Below, one piece after another: positions 25,165-34,558 of a stretch of 64,000 nucleotides of DNA. The translations under genes were made by a program, and so were the position numbers. Every line of letters begins with the position of its first letter. Within the stretch, counting starts at the first letter, position 1. The notes under the pieces are model-generated. The model saw only the letters and a list, made by a program, of their open reading frames with translations, was not told the origin of the DNA and ran no database searches. Origin of the DNA: Microbacterium salsuginis (GTDB taxonomy: Bacteria > Actinomycetota > Actinomycetes > Actinomycetales > Microbacteriaceae); contig NZ_JABACI010000004.1 in assembly GCF_012524205.1 (NCBI RefSeq), positions 310,001-374,000 of the forward strand. Reading direction: 5' to 3'.

Positions 25165-25211
25165 TAGTCGTGCTAGTCTCGCGCTAGTCGCTCTTCTTTT
25201 CTTAGCGACTA
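25165..25211. promoter_or_regulatory. Candidate operator region between HxlR and azoreductase genes
   Basis: TAGTC occurs at 25165, 25174 and 25185. The last copy is part of TAGTCGCT (25185-25192), which pairs with AGCGACTA (25204-25211) as a perfect 8-bp inverted repeat with an 11-bp spacer. The left sites overlap the -10 of the HxlR gene. Confidence 0.55.
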
Positions 25212-25233
25212 CGCGAATATGACTGGAGATTTG

Positions 25234-25890
25234 ATGACCCTCTTCCGCCTCGACGCGAGCATCCTTCCCGCGTCGTCCGCCAGCCGCGAACTCGGCGACC
25301 TCGTCGAGACCGAGTGGGCGGCAGCGCACCCGACCTCGACCGTGCTGCGCCGCGACCTCGCGGCAGACCCGGTGCCCGCCACCGCGTGGCCCGATGCCGT
25401 ACAGGGCGGCTTCCTCCCGGAGGAGGAGCGATCCGAGGCCCAGCGCAACGCGATCGGATTGGCGCGGATCTTCGCCGACGAGCTGACCGGCGCCGACGCA
25501 CTCCTCTTCACCGTCCCGCTGTACAACTACGGCGTCTCGCAGCACTTCAAGACCTGGTTCGACCTGGCCTACACCGACCCGCGGATCGATCCACAGGGCA
25601 CCGCCCTGAACGGCAAGCCGGCGACCCTCGTCACCGTACTCGGCGGGAACTACGCCGAGGGATCGCCCAAGGAGGGTTGGGACCATTCCACCGGGTGGCT
25701 GCGTCGCGTGCTTCAGGACGTGTGGGGACTCGACCTCCGCGTCGTGCACCGACCCTTCACCCTCGTCGGGGTGAATCCCGCGCTGGACGCCTTCATCGAA
25801 CCGGCCGCGGAGCTCAAGCGCACGGCGGAATCGGCGGCGGTGCGTTCGGGTCGCGAGCTGGCCGAAGCCCGCCGCGCGCAGGTCGCCTGA
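25234..25890 (+). CDS. FMN-dependent NADH-azoreductase-like flavoprotein
   Basis: 218-residue flavodoxin-like quinone/azo reductase. N-terminal FRLDASILPASSASRELGDL matches the phosphate-binding loop of AzoR, TVPLYNYGVSQHFKTWFD is the conserved flavin-contact segment, and LVTVLGGNYAEGS follows. It would reduce quinones or azo compounds by two electrons using NAD(P)H. ATG at 25234 is supported by GGAG; an ATG at 25219 is upstream in frame. The divergent HxlR and operator-like repeats suggest induction by electrophiles (inference by analogy). Confidence 0.87.
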   Translation: MTLFRLDASILPASSASRELGDLVETEWAAAHPTSTVLRRDLAADPVPATAWPDAVQGGFLPEEERSEAQRNAIGLARIFADELTGADALLFTVPLYNYGVSQHFKTWFDLAYTDPRIDPQGTALNGKPATLVTVLGGNYAEGSPKEGWDHSTGWLRRVLQDVWGLDLRVVHRPFTLVGVNPALDAFIEPAAELKRTAESAAVRSGRELAEARRAQVA

Positions 25891-25957
25891 CAGGTCAGGG
25901 GCCGCCCGGCGCGGTATCCGGTCCGTGCACGTCGCGGACGGACGCCGCGTCGGGCGC

Positions 25958-27385
25958 TCACGAGCGCGCGGCCCACCATTCCCGCAGGCGCTCCTCGGCG
26001 GCATCCGCCCCGATGACGCCCTCATCCAGGCGCAGATCGAGCAGGAACCGGTACGCCTCACCGACCTCGCGACCCGGACCGATGCCCAGCACCTCCTGGA
26101 TGCGGTTGCCGTCGAGCTCGGGACGCATCGCGTTGAGCTCCTCCTGCGCGGCGAGCTCGGCGATCCGGCGCTCAATGTCGTCGTACGCGCGTGCCAGCCG
26201 CCCGGCCTTCTTGGCGTTGCGGGTCGTGACATCGGCGCGGGTGAGGATGTGCAGGCGCTCGAGCTCGGCTCCGGCATCGCGCACGTAGCGGCGCACGGCC
26301 GAGTCTGTCCAGGCTCCCTCGGAGTATCCGAAGAACCGCAGGTGCAGCTCGATCAGGCGGGTCACGGAGCCGATCGTGTCGGAGTCGAAGCGCAGCGCCT
26401 GCAGGCGCTTGCGCGCCATCCGCGCGCCCTTGATGTCGTGGTGGTAGAACGTCACGCCGCCACCGGGCTCGAGCCGCCGCGTCGCGGGCTTGCCGATGTC
26501 GTGCAGCAGCGCCGCGAGCCTCAGCGCGACATCGGGAGCGGCATCCGGATTCCGTTCCTTCTCAAGATCGATGGCCTGGCGCACCACGGTCAGGGAGTGC
26601 TCGTACACGTCCTTGTGGTGGTGGTGCTCGTCGATCTCGAGCTGCAGCGCGGGGACCTCGGGAAGGAACTCGCGCATCAGCCCGGTCTCGACGAGCAGGC
26701 GGATGCCTCGCACCGGGTCGTCGGTCGCGAGGAGCTTGACCAGCTCGGCCTGGATCCGCTCGGGGCTCACGATCTCGAGCGTCGCGCGCAGTTCGGCCAT
26801 CGCCTCGACCGTCGCCTGGTCGACGTCGAAGGCGAGCTGTGACGCGAACCGCGCTGCGCGCAGCATGCGCAGCGGGTCGTCGCCGAAGCTGACCGCCGGA
26901 TCGGCGGGCGTGCGCAGCGTCGTGCGGACGAGGTCCTCCACACCGCCGGTCGGGTCGACCAGGGTGCGCGCGGGCACACGCAGCGCCATCGCGTTGACCG
27001 TGAAGTCGCGGCGCACCAGGTCGCCCCCGATGGTGTCGCCGAACTCGACGGTGGGCTTGCGCGTCACGCCGTCGTAGCTGTCGGCCCGGTAGGTCGTGAT
27101 CTCGACCTGCTCGCCGCGGATGCGGGCACCGATCGTGCCGAAGGCCCGGCCGATGTCCCACTGTGCGGTCGAGATGGGTTTGACGATCCGCAGGATGTCG
27201 TCGGGACGTGCGTCGGTGGTGAAATCGAGGTCGTTCGTGGTGCGCCCCAGCAGCGCGTCGCGCACCGGTCCGCCGACGATCGCCAGGTCGAAGCCGGCAT
27301 CGGCGAACGCGCGGGCGAGTGCGTCGACGACGGGTGACTCGGCGAGCGCGCCGAGGCGCGCGACGCCCTCGGCCATGTTGAGCAT
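25958..27385 (-). CDS. CCA tRNA nucleotidyltransferase
   Basis: 475 residues, adds or repairs the 3' CCA of tRNA. The class II nucleotidyltransferase head shows IVGGPVRDALLGR and the metal-binding NDLDFTTDARPDD; then GDTIGGDLVRRDFTVNAMAL and the RMLRAARFASQL block. An HD domain follows with EIDEHHHHKDVYEHSL and LLHDIGKPATR. Starts at ATG 27385; TAGGCT precedes it by seven bases. Commonly called pcnA or cca in Actinobacteria. Usually lies near murJ and parAB, as here. Confidence 0.95.
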   Translation of the reverse strand: MLNMAEGVARLGALAESPVVDALARAFADAGFDLAIVGGPVRDALLGRTTNDLDFTTDARPDDILRIVKPISTAQWDIGRAFGTIGARIRGEQVEITTYRADSYDGVTRKPTVEFGDTIGGDLVRRDFTVNAMALRVPARTLVDPTGGVEDLVRTTLRTPADPAVSFGDDPLRMLRAARFASQLAFDVDQATVEAMAELRATLEIVSPERIQAELVKLLATDDPVRGIRLLVETGLMREFLPEVPALQLEIDEHHHHKDVYEHSLTVVRQAIDLEKERNPDAAPDVALRLAALLHDIGKPATRRLEPGGGVTFYHHDIKGARMARKRLQALRFDSDTIGSVTRLIELHLRFFGYSEGAWTDSAVRRYVRDAGAELERLHILTRADVTTRNAKKAGRLARAYDDIERRIAELAAQEELNAMRPELDGNRIQEVLGIGPGREVGEAYRFLLDLRLDEGVIGADAAEERLREWWAARS

Positions 27386-27423
27386 GGACTCCAGCCTACC
27401 GAGCGGCGCCGACGGGCTGCCGG

Positions 27424-29049
27424 TCAGGAGAAGCGGAGGAACCCGGTGAACAGCAGCTCCCGCACGCGCGGGATCAGGTCGGCGCGCAGGGCGGCGGCGT
27501 CCACCTCGAGCAGCTGTGCGATCGCATCGATGAGGACGCCGACGGGCAGGTCGCCGTCGCATGCTCCGACCAGGGCCGCCAGTCCGGGGTCGACGGCCAG
27601 CGCCCGGCCGAACCCCCCGCCCTGCCGCAGCTCGATCACGGTGGGATCCTCGGCTCCGGGCAGGTGGTGGCGGTTCTCGGTGACGTCGGACGCGACGATG
27701 AGAACGGATGCCGCGACGCCGTCGTCGTCCAGACCGTCGAGCCGGTCGTGGGCGGCGAGCGCATCGGCCAGGTGTGCGCCGAGGCCGTCGCCGCCGGACG
27801 TAGATCCCGACAGCCGTTCGTACCGCGCGAGGGTCGGCACGCCCGAGACCGGACGGCGCAGCAGCACGTAGCCGAAGCCGACCTCAGTGACATCGCGCGA
27901 GCCGAAGTCGTCGAGCCACACGTCGACGAGCCGTGCGAATCCGGGCGTTCCGGCCTGCGTGCCGCCGTCGCGCACCCACAGCTCGGCGTACGACAGCGGG
28001 TCGAGGCTCTCCCGCTCGACGACCCAGGCGTCCAGCGGCACCGGCGAGGCGGCGACCCAATCGCGTACGCGATCCAGGCCCGCGACACCGTCGCGTGTCT
28101 CCCAGTTGCCGAGCAGCTGCGCGACCCCGCCCGGCATCAGCTGAGCCCCGACCCCCGTGACGAAGGCCGCGACCACCGCGTCACCCACCATCCCGCCGTC
28201 CCGGTACTCGTACGCCGGCACATCGGCGACCCGTGGCGTGATCACGAACGGCGGGTTCGACACGATGCGATCGAACAGCTCGCCGGTGACCGGCTCGAAG
28301 AGGCTGCCCAGTCGCACATCGATGCCGTCGACGTCGTTCAGCAGTGAGTTGAGCCTCGTGAAGGCGAGCGCCCGGGCCGAGATGTCGGTGGCGATGACGT
28401 GGTCGGCGTACGCGCGGGCGCGCAGGGCCTGGATGCCGCACCCTGCGCCGACGTCCAGCACGCGCGTGGCCGGCGTGGGCAGGTGCAGCCCCGCGAGCGT
28501 GAGCGACGCGCCCCCGACTCCGAGCACGTGGTCCTCGGCGAGCGGGCCGCCGAGAGCGGCTTCGTCGAGGTCGCTCGCGATCCACCACTGGCCGGAGCCG
28601 TGCGTCGGGCCGACGAGCCCGGAGGCTCCGCTCGACGCGCCTGCGGCGAGTGGAGGGGCAGCGGGGAGTGGAGGGGCAGCGGGGACGGCGAGTGGAGGGG
28701 GCGTGGGGACCGTGAAGGACTGCGGCCGTATCACTGCGAGGGGACGCACGATGCCGCCGGTGACGTCGGCGAGCCCGAGGTCGGCCAGGCCGGCGGCGAG
28801 GGTACGCGCGAGAGAGCCGTCGACGGATGCCTCGGCCTGCGGCATCCCGAGCACGAAAAGCCTGCACAGCACGGCCAGCGGGTCATCGCGCGATCCCAGG
28901 GCGCGATCGGCCGGTGAGCGCAGGCCCCGCGCGATCGCGTCGTCGGCGGCGTCGCCCCACGCGGTGCGGACGGACTCGGCCGAGAATCCGGCGTCTCGGA
29001 GGTCGGCGGCGAGCGCTCGGCACAGGGCCGGATCCGGTTCGGGGAGCAC
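27424..29049 (-). CDS. Class I SAM-dependent methyltransferase with N-terminal DUF7059-like domain
   Basis: 541 residues. Residues ~1-130 form a helical N-terminal domain (RALAADLRDAGFSAESV); a Pro/Ala-rich low-complexity linker at about 115-145 follows. The methyltransferase core has RVLDVGAGCGIQALRA (SAM motif I) and IVSNPPFVITP, the NPPF/Y motif of N-methyltransferases acting on bases or glutamine amide (HemK/RsmC-like). C-terminal ~190 residues are a further actinobacterial extension. Substrate unknown. Start is uncertain: GTG at 29049 is preferred since homology begins there; an in-frame ATG exists at 29112. Confidence 0.8.
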   Translation of the reverse strand: MLPEPDPALCRALAADLRDAGFSAESVRTAWGDAADDAIARGLRSPADRALGSRDDPLAVLCRLFVLGMPQAEASVDGSLARTLAAGLADLGLADVTGGIVRPLAVIRPQSFTVPTPPPLAVPAAPPLPAAPPLAAGASSGASGLVGPTHGSGQWWIASDLDEAALGGPLAEDHVLGVGGASLTLAGLHLPTPATRVLDVGAGCGIQALRARAYADHVIATDISARALAFTRLNSLLNDVDGIDVRLGSLFEPVTGELFDRIVSNPPFVITPRVADVPAYEYRDGGMVGDAVVAAFVTGVGAQLMPGGVAQLLGNWETRDGVAGLDRVRDWVAASPVPLDAWVVERESLDPLSYAELWVRDGGTQAGTPGFARLVDVWLDDFGSRDVTEVGFGYVLLRRPVSGVPTLARYERLSGSTSGGDGLGAHLADALAAHDRLDGLDDDGVAASVLIVASDVTENRHHLPGAEDPTVIELRQGGGFGRALAVDPGLAALVGACDGDLPVGVLIDAIAQLLEVDAAALRADLIPRVRELLFTGFLRFS

Positions 29050-29159
29050 GGGACCATTCAACCGCGCCGGTGATGTTCGGGGGGCTCGGAGCGTCGGACC
29101 GTAGAATCGCACTCGATCGTGCGGTCAGGCCATCGCACAGGAGCGAACCCCCCGACAGG

Positions 29160-31337
29160 ATGATCGTGACCACACCGGGAAGCCCCGCCCGGCGCCGCGC
29201 CCGGCCCCGGGCGCCGCGCCTCATCGCGGGCATCGCCGCGAGTGCGGTCGCCCTGGTGGCGTTGCTCGCTCCCCTCGCGCTCCCCGCGGCGGTGGCATCG
29301 CCTTCGCCGGACCCGACTCCGACCCCCACCGCGACGCCCCCCGTGGCCCCGGGCACGACGGTGTTCACGCTGGCCCCCGTCGCCAACGGCATCGTGCGGC
29401 CCGGCCAGTCGCTCACAGCCTCGATCACCCTGCAGAACGGGACGGATGCCGCGCTCCCGGCCGCCGAGGTGACCCTGTCGCTGGGCCCGGCACCACTGCC
29501 CGATCGTCAGTCGCTGACCGAGTGGCTCGACGGCCAGACCGACGGCGTCGCCGTCGACCCGGTCGCGTCCGCCGCGCTGGAGCCGGTGGCTCCGCGGTCC
29601 GAGGAGGTCACGAGCGTGGGGCTCGCGGCCGACGCACCGGCGCTCGCCGGCCGCGCGCCCGGCGTGTATCCGCTCGCGGCGTCATACGCGACGGAGTCCG
29701 GCGTGGTCACCGCGACGAGCGCGATGATCGTGCCGGCCGACGACGGCCGGGAGGTCGGCGTCGGCGTGGTCGTGCCGATCACGGCCGGCACGCTCACCGA
29801 CGGACTCCTGACCGCCGACGAGCTCGAAGTACTGACCGGCCCCGGCGGCGGCCTCACCGGTCAGCTCGACGGCGTCGACGGCACGGCGGCGATCCTCGCG
29901 ATCGACCCGGCGATCCCCGCCTCGATCCGCGTGCTCGGCTCGTCGGCACCGGTCTCGGCCGTCGAGTGGCTCGACCGGCTCGAGGCACTGCCCAACTCGC
30001 GCTTCGCGCTGCAGTTCGGCGATGCCGACGTCACGGCCCAGTTGCAGGCCGGTCTCACCAAGCCGCTGTCGCCGACCTCCCTGACCGCCTACGTCGACCC
30101 CGCGAACTTCGCCACCCCCGACCCCGCACCGAGCCCCACGCCATCCCCGACCCCGACGCCCACCCCCGAGACCGAGACGGAGCAGCCCCCCGTTCCGGAT
30201 CTGGCGCAGCTGCTCTCGATCGGCGATGCCACGCGCGAGGGCGTGTACTGGCCCGCTGACGGGACGGCGACGTCCGACGTCATCGCCGCACTCAGCCGCC
30301 TCACATCGGACGACCGCGCGGGGCTGACCGTCATCCCGTCGAGCTCGACCACGGCAGGCGCCGACGGTCGCACGGTTCCCGCGCACGGCCGCGCGGGAGA
30401 ATCCGATGTGCTGGTGTTCGACGCCGACATCTCGCAGCAGCTCCAGGAGGCCTCCGTCCGCGAGAAGTCGTGGCTGCGCGGGGCGTCCCTCACCGCCGCG
30501 ACCGCCTTCCTCGCGTTCGCGACGGCCGAGACCGATGGCCCGCTGCTGGTCTCGCTGGGACGCAGCGCAGACCGCGACCGTGTGGGCTTGAGCACCGCGA
30601 TCGCGACGGCGGCCACGGCACCGGGCGTCGTGCCGAGATCGCTGACCGCCGTCATGGGCGGCGAGCCGAGCGGCGTCGAGCTGCGCGACATCGAGCCGCA
30701 GGCGGAGCGTGCGGCTGCGGCATCCGCTCTCCTCACGCGGGAGAGCGAGCTGTCGCGGTTCGCGACGATCCTCGACGACCCGGCGATGCTCACCGGGCCC
30801 GAGCGCGCCGAGATCCTTCAGCTGCTCGGCGTCGAGTGGGTCGCCGAACCCCAGTGGCCGACCGCCTTGGCCGAGCACCACGCCGCCACGACCGAGACTC
30901 TCGGCTCGGTCGCACTGCTGCCCGCCAGCGCGGGCGACCTGTACGGTGCGAGCGCGTCGCTGCGGTTCTGGGTGCGGAACGACCTGGAGTACCCGGTCAA
31001 CCTCGTGCTGTACACGACCCCCGACAACCTGCGGCTCGACGTGCAGAGCGAGACTCCCGTCGTGGCCACGCCCCAGAGCAACACGCGCGTCGAAGTGCCC
31101 GTGCAGGCGCGCGTCGGGCGCGGTGAGGTCACGCTCGCGCTGCAGCTGCGCAGCCCCGCGTTCGTCGCGATCGGCCCGCCGCAGACCGTCGAGGTCAACG
31201 TGTGGGCCGAGTGGGAGGCCGCGGGCATCGCGGTGCTCGCGGTGATCGTGGGCGGGCTGCTCGTCATCGGCGTGGTGCGCACGGTGCTGCGGGTTCGCCG
31301 GCGCCGGCGGCGCGGCGACGAGGAGCCGCAACGTTGA
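29160..31337 (+). CDS. DUF6049-type secreted/membrane-anchored protein next to murJ
   Basis: 725 residues. Signal peptide (basic RRRARPRAPR then IAGIAASAVALVALLAPLAL), a Pro/Thr linker, then an extracytoplasmic region with an Ig-like N-terminal part (FTLAPVANGIVRPGQSLTA) and a C-terminal Ig-like part (FWVRNDLEYPVNLVLYT). It ends in a single transmembrane helix (GIAVLAVIVGGLLVIGVVR) and a basic tail. A second PTPSPTPTPTPETETE linker splits the middle domain. The location directly before murJ is conserved in Actinobacteria, suggesting a role with the lipid II flippase. Alternative GTG at 29166 has the better AGGA spacing. TAGAAT at 29102-29107 is a likely -10. Confidence 0.85.
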   Translation: MIVTTPGSPARRRARPRAPRLIAGIAASAVALVALLAPLALPAAVASPSPDPTPTPTATPPVAPGTTVFTLAPVANGIVRPGQSLTASITLQNGTDAALPAAEVTLSLGPAPLPDRQSLTEWLDGQTDGVAVDPVASAALEPVAPRSEEVTSVGLAADAPALAGRAPGVYPLAASYATESGVVTATSAMIVPADDGREVGVGVVVPITAGTLTDGLLTADELEVLTGPGGGLTGQLDGVDGTAAILAIDPAIPASIRVLGSSAPVSAVEWLDRLEALPNSRFALQFGDADVTAQLQAGLTKPLSPTSLTAYVDPANFATPDPAPSPTPSPTPTPTPETETEQPPVPDLAQLLSIGDATREGVYWPADGTATSDVIAALSRLTSDDRAGLTVIPSSSTTAGADGRTVPAHGRAGESDVLVFDADISQQLQEASVREKSWLRGASLTAATAFLAFATAETDGPLLVSLGRSADRDRVGLSTAIATAATAPGVVPRSLTAVMGGEPSGVELRDIEPQAERAAAASALLTRESELSRFATILDDPAMLTGPERAEILQLLGVEWVAEPQWPTALAEHHAATTETLGSVALLPASAGDLYGASASLRFWVRNDLEYPVNLVLYTTPDNLRLDVQSETPVVATPQSNTRVEVPVQARVGRGEVTLALQLRSPAFVAIGPPQTVEVNVWAEWEAAGIAVLAVIVGGLLVIGVVRTVLRVRRRRRRGDEEPQR

Positions 31338-32953
31338 GCGGGATCGGACGAGCGAGCGTCCTGATCGGCGCCGGCACGGTCGTCTCGCGGCTCACCGGCT
31401 TTCTCCGCACCATCGTGCTGGTGTCGGCGGTCGGGGCGTTCGCCGGCGCCGGCAACGCGTTCGCCGTCGCGAACCAGCTGCCCAACAACATCTACGCGGT
31501 CATCTCCACGGGCCTGCTGAGCGCCGTCGTGGTGCCGCAGATCGTCAAAGCGGCCGCCCATGATGACGGCGGCCGCGCGTTCGTCTCCAAGCTCTTCACC
31601 CTCGGCACGGTGGTGCTGCTGGTCACGACGGTGCTCGCGACGCTCGCGGCCCCATGGCTCGTGGCGCTGTACGCGCCCGAGTATCCGCCGGAGCTCCAGG
31701 CGCTGGCGACGGCGTTCGCCTACTGGTGCCTGCCGCAGATCCTCTTCTACGGTCTGTTCGCCCTCGTCGGCGAGTCGCTCAACGCGCGGCGCGTCTACGG
31801 GCCGTACACCTGGGCGCCGATCGTCAACAACCTCGTCTCGATCGCCGGCTTCCTGATCTTCATCTGGCTGTTCGGCTCCGGCACGGCCGACACCGCGTGG
31901 ACGTCGGAGATGATCGCAGTGCTCGCCGGCACGGCCACGCTGGGGATCGTCGTGCAGGCCGGCATCCTGTTCGCCTTCTGGCGGCGGACAGGGCTGCACG
32001 TGCGCCCGGACTTCCGGTGGCGGGGCGTCGGCCTCGGCCAGATCGGACGGCTCGCCGGCTGGACGTTCCTCATGGTCGTCGCCGGGCAGCTCGCCGGACT
32101 CGTGCAGTCGCAGGCACTCTCGAACATCGCCGAGGGCGACCCCGGCTTCTTCGCCTCGCAGAACGCGTGGCTGCTGTTCATGCTCCCGTACTCGATCATC
32201 GTGCTGTCGATCGGCACCCCCTACTTCACCCGGCTCAGCGAGCACGCCGCAGCGGGCCGCGACGACGAGGTCCGCGGCGACATCGGGCGCAGCATCCGCA
32301 CGCTCGGGATCTTCGTCGTGGCCGCCACCGCCGCCCTCGCCGTCGCGGCCGTGCCGGCATCGCGTATCTTCACCAACAGTGCGTCCGAAGCGGTGGCGGC
32401 GGCCGGAGTGCTGCTCTGCTACCTCATCAGCCTGGTGCCGCTCGCGGTGCTGTTCGTCGTGCAGCGCACGTTCTACGTCTACGACGACACCCGCACGCCG
32501 TTCTTCTTCACGCTGCTGCAGTGCGCACTGGTGGTCGCCACGGCGTGGGGAGCGGAATGGGCGCTGGATGCCGGCATCCTTCCTCCCGGCCAGCTCGCTG
32601 CCGCCGTCGCCCTCGGCCAGTCGTTCGCCACCGTCGTCCAGGTGATCGTCGCCACCTGGCTGCTGCGCCGCCTGCGCGGCGATATCGGAGTCGGATCATG
32701 GATGCTGGCGCTCGGGCGATTCGCGATCGCCGGCGTGCCCGCGGCCGGCGCCGGATGGCTGACGTTCCTGCTGCTGGGCGGCAGCGAGGGCTGGACCACG
32801 TCCGGGCCACTGCTCGGCGCGGTCGGCGCCGCCATCATCGGGCTCGTCGCCCTCGCCGTGTACGCCGGGTTCCTGGCGCTGCTGCGCACGCCCGAGCTGT
32901 CCGTGGCGATGCAGCTGGTGCGGCGGATGCTGCCCGGCGGGCGGGGAGCCTAG
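31334..32953 (+). CDS. murJ: Lipid II flippase MurJ (MviN family)
   Basis: 539 residues, about 14 transmembrane helices of the MOP exporter superfamily; flips lipid II across the membrane for peptidoglycan synthesis. ASVLIGAGTVVSRLTGFLRT and QLPNNIYAVISTGLLSAVVV are the conserved first helices. TTG start at 31334 overlaps the upstream stop (TTGA) with GGAG eight bases before, so translation is coupled to the DUF6049 gene. Unlike mycobacterial MurJ it has no fused pseudokinase domain. Confidence 0.95.
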   Translation: MSGIGRASVLIGAGTVVSRLTGFLRTIVLVSAVGAFAGAGNAFAVANQLPNNIYAVISTGLLSAVVVPQIVKAAAHDDGGRAFVSKLFTLGTVVLLVTTVLATLAAPWLVALYAPEYPPELQALATAFAYWCLPQILFYGLFALVGESLNARRVYGPYTWAPIVNNLVSIAGFLIFIWLFGSGTADTAWTSEMIAVLAGTATLGIVVQAGILFAFWRRTGLHVRPDFRWRGVGLGQIGRLAGWTFLMVVAGQLAGLVQSQALSNIAEGDPGFFASQNAWLLFMLPYSIIVLSIGTPYFTRLSEHAAAGRDDEVRGDIGRSIRTLGIFVVAATAALAVAAVPASRIFTNSASEAVAAAGVLLCYLISLVPLAVLFVVQRTFYVYDDTRTPFFFTLLQCALVVATAWGAEWALDAGILPPGQLAAAVALGQSFATVVQVIVATWLLRRLRGDIGVGSWMLALGRFAIAGVPAAGAGWLTFLLLGGSEGWTTSGPLLGAVGAAIIGLVALAVYAGFLALLRTPELSVAMQLVRRMLPGGRGA

Positions 32954-32984
32954 CCGGGCATCTGTTTCTCACCTCGTGGAAGCG

Positions 32985-33010
32985 CCGCGGACCGATGGAA
33001 TGGTCCGCGG
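32985..33010 (+). terminator. Hairpin between murJ and trxB
   Basis: Perfect 9-bp stem CCGCGGACC / GGTCCGCGG with an 8-base loop, 32 bp after murJ. No T-run follows; TACGAT (33012-33017), a candidate -10 for trxB, begins two bases later. It may end murJ transcription or be an operator for trxB. Confidence 0.45.
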
Positions 33011-33011
33011 T

Positions 33012-33017
33012 TACGAT
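33012..33017 (+). promoter_or_regulatory. Candidate trxB -10 box
   Basis: TACGAT, 36 bp before the trxB GTG, directly after the CCGCGGACC/GGTCCGCGG inverted repeat. No convincing -35 is seen, so a regulated promoter is possible. Confidence 0.4.
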
Positions 33018-33053
33018 GTGTTGAAGCACACGAACCATGCGAAAGGGGCGCTC

Positions 33054-34070
33054 GTGCGTCAGGTCATCATCATCGGGTCGGGGCCGGCGGGCTACACCGC
33101 CGCCATCTATGCGGCACGCGCGAATCTGAATCCCCTCGTGGTCGCCAGCTCGGTCGAGGCCGGCGGTGAGCTCATGAACACGACCGACGTGGAGAACTTC
33201 CCGGGCTTCCCGGAGGGCATCCAAGGGCCGGATCTCATGACCAAGATGCAGGAGCAGGCAGAGCGCTTCGGCGCCGAAGTCCTCTACGACGACGTCGTCG
33301 ATCTCGACGTCGCGGGACCGGTCAAGAAGATCACGCTCGGCAGCGGCGGCACCCACGAAGCCGACTCCATCGTCTTCGCCACCGGCTCGGCACCGCGCAA
33401 GATCGGCATCGACGGCGAAGCGCGCCTTTCTGGCCGCGGAGTGTCGTACTGCGCCACGTGCGACGGGTTCTTCTTCCGTGAGAAGGTCATCGCCGTCGTC
33501 GGCGGTGGCGACTCCGCGATGGAGGAGGCGACCTTCCTCACCAAGTTCGCGTCGAAGGTGTACATCATCCACCGTCGCGACGAGCTGCGCGCGTCCAAGA
33601 TCATGCAGGACCGCGCGTTCAAGAACGACAAGATCGAGTTCGTGTGGAACAGCGCCGTCGTCGACATCATCGGCGATGACGCCGTCACCGGCGTGGTGCT
33701 CGAGTCCACGGTCGACGGCACCCGTTCGGAGCTGGCGCTCGACGGCGTGTTCGTCGCGATCGGCAACGACCCGCGCACGCACCTCGTCCACGGCAAGCTC
33801 GACCTCACGCCCGAGGGCACGGTCTGGGTCGACGGTCGCTCGTCACGCACCTCGCTGCCCGGCGTCTTCGCCGCGGGCGACGTGATCGACCCGACATACC
33901 GTCAGGCCGTCACCGCCGCCGGCAGCGGCACGGTCGCCGCGCTCGATGTCGAGCACTACCTCGCCGCGCTCGGCGAGGCGGGCGCACCCGCCCCCGACGT
34001 CGCCGAGATCGACGGGCTCCCGGGCGCTGACGAGGCGCGCGCGGAGACCGCCAAGGTCAACGCCGCGTAG
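33054..34070 (+). CDS. trxB: Thioredoxin-disulfide reductase
   Basis: 338 residues. FAD-binding GSGPAGYTAAIYAARANL, the redox-active pair in SYCATCDGFFF, NADPH-binding VVGGGDSAMEEATFL with HRRDELRAS, and the second FAD motif GVFAAGDVIDPTYRQAVTA. It passes electrons from NADPH to thioredoxin, encoded 72 bp downstream. GTG start at 33054 preceded by GAAAGGGG. Confidence 0.97.
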   Translation: MRQVIIIGSGPAGYTAAIYAARANLNPLVVASSVEAGGELMNTTDVENFPGFPEGIQGPDLMTKMQEQAERFGAEVLYDDVVDLDVAGPVKKITLGSGGTHEADSIVFATGSAPRKIGIDGEARLSGRGVSYCATCDGFFFREKVIAVVGGGDSAMEEATFLTKFASKVYIIHRRDELRASKIMQDRAFKNDKIEFVWNSAVVDIIGDDAVTGVVLESTVDGTRSELALDGVFVAIGNDPRTHLVHGKLDLTPEGTVWVDGRSSRTSLPGVFAAGDVIDPTYRQAVTAAGSGTVAALDVEHYLAALGEAGAPAPDVAEIDGLPGADEARAETAKVNAA

Positions 34071-34142
34071 CGCGTCCGGAACAATGCGGGCCGCCGCAGC
34101 GTTTCGCCAAGAAGCAGGCTTCCCACCGAAGGAGACGAATAC

Positions 34143-34466
34143 ATGACCGCCAAGGCGACCACATCCGCCACGTTCGAGCAGGACGTGATCCAGGCCGACG
34201 GACCCGTGCTGGTGGACTTCTGGGCTGAATGGTGCGGACCGTGTCGCATGGTCTCGCCGATCCTCGACCAGATCCAGGCCGAGCACCCCGACAAGATCAC
34301 CGTGCTCAAGCTGAACGTCGACGAGAACCCCGACCTCGCCATGAAGTACCAGATCACGTCGATCCCGGCGATGAAGGTCTTCAACAAGGGCCAGGTCGAG
34401 ACGACCATCATCGGCGCCAAGCCGAAGTTCGCCCTCGAGCAGGATCTCGCGTCCTATATCGCGTAA
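34143..34466 (+). CDS. trxA: Thioredoxin
   Basis: 107 residues with the classic active site DFWAEWCGPCRMVSP and the cis-Pro loop ITSIPAMKVF. Reduces protein disulfides; partner of TrxB upstream, same operon. GAAGGAGA lies at the proper distance from the ATG. Followed by a strong nested hairpin. Confidence 0.97.
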   Translation: MTAKATTSATFEQDVIQADGPVLVDFWAEWCGPCRMVSPILDQIQAEHPDKITVLKLNVDENPDLAMKYQITSIPAMKVFNKGQVETTIIGAKPKFALEQDLASYIA

Positions 34467-34478
34467 TCCGTCCGCGTC

Positions 34479-34530
34479 GCCCCGGCATCGGGTGCTTTCT
34501 CTGAGAGAAAGTGCTGATGGCCGGGGCTTT
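34479..34530 (+). terminator. trxBA terminator
   Basis: Outer stem GCCCCGGCATC / GATGGCCGGGGC (one bulged C) enclosing an inner perfect hairpin CTTTCTC-TGA-GAGAAAG, ending in TTT. It begins 12 bp after the trxA stop and separates convergent genes. Confidence 0.8.
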
Positions 34531-34558
34531 CGCGTTTCATGCCGATTGCGGCATCCGG

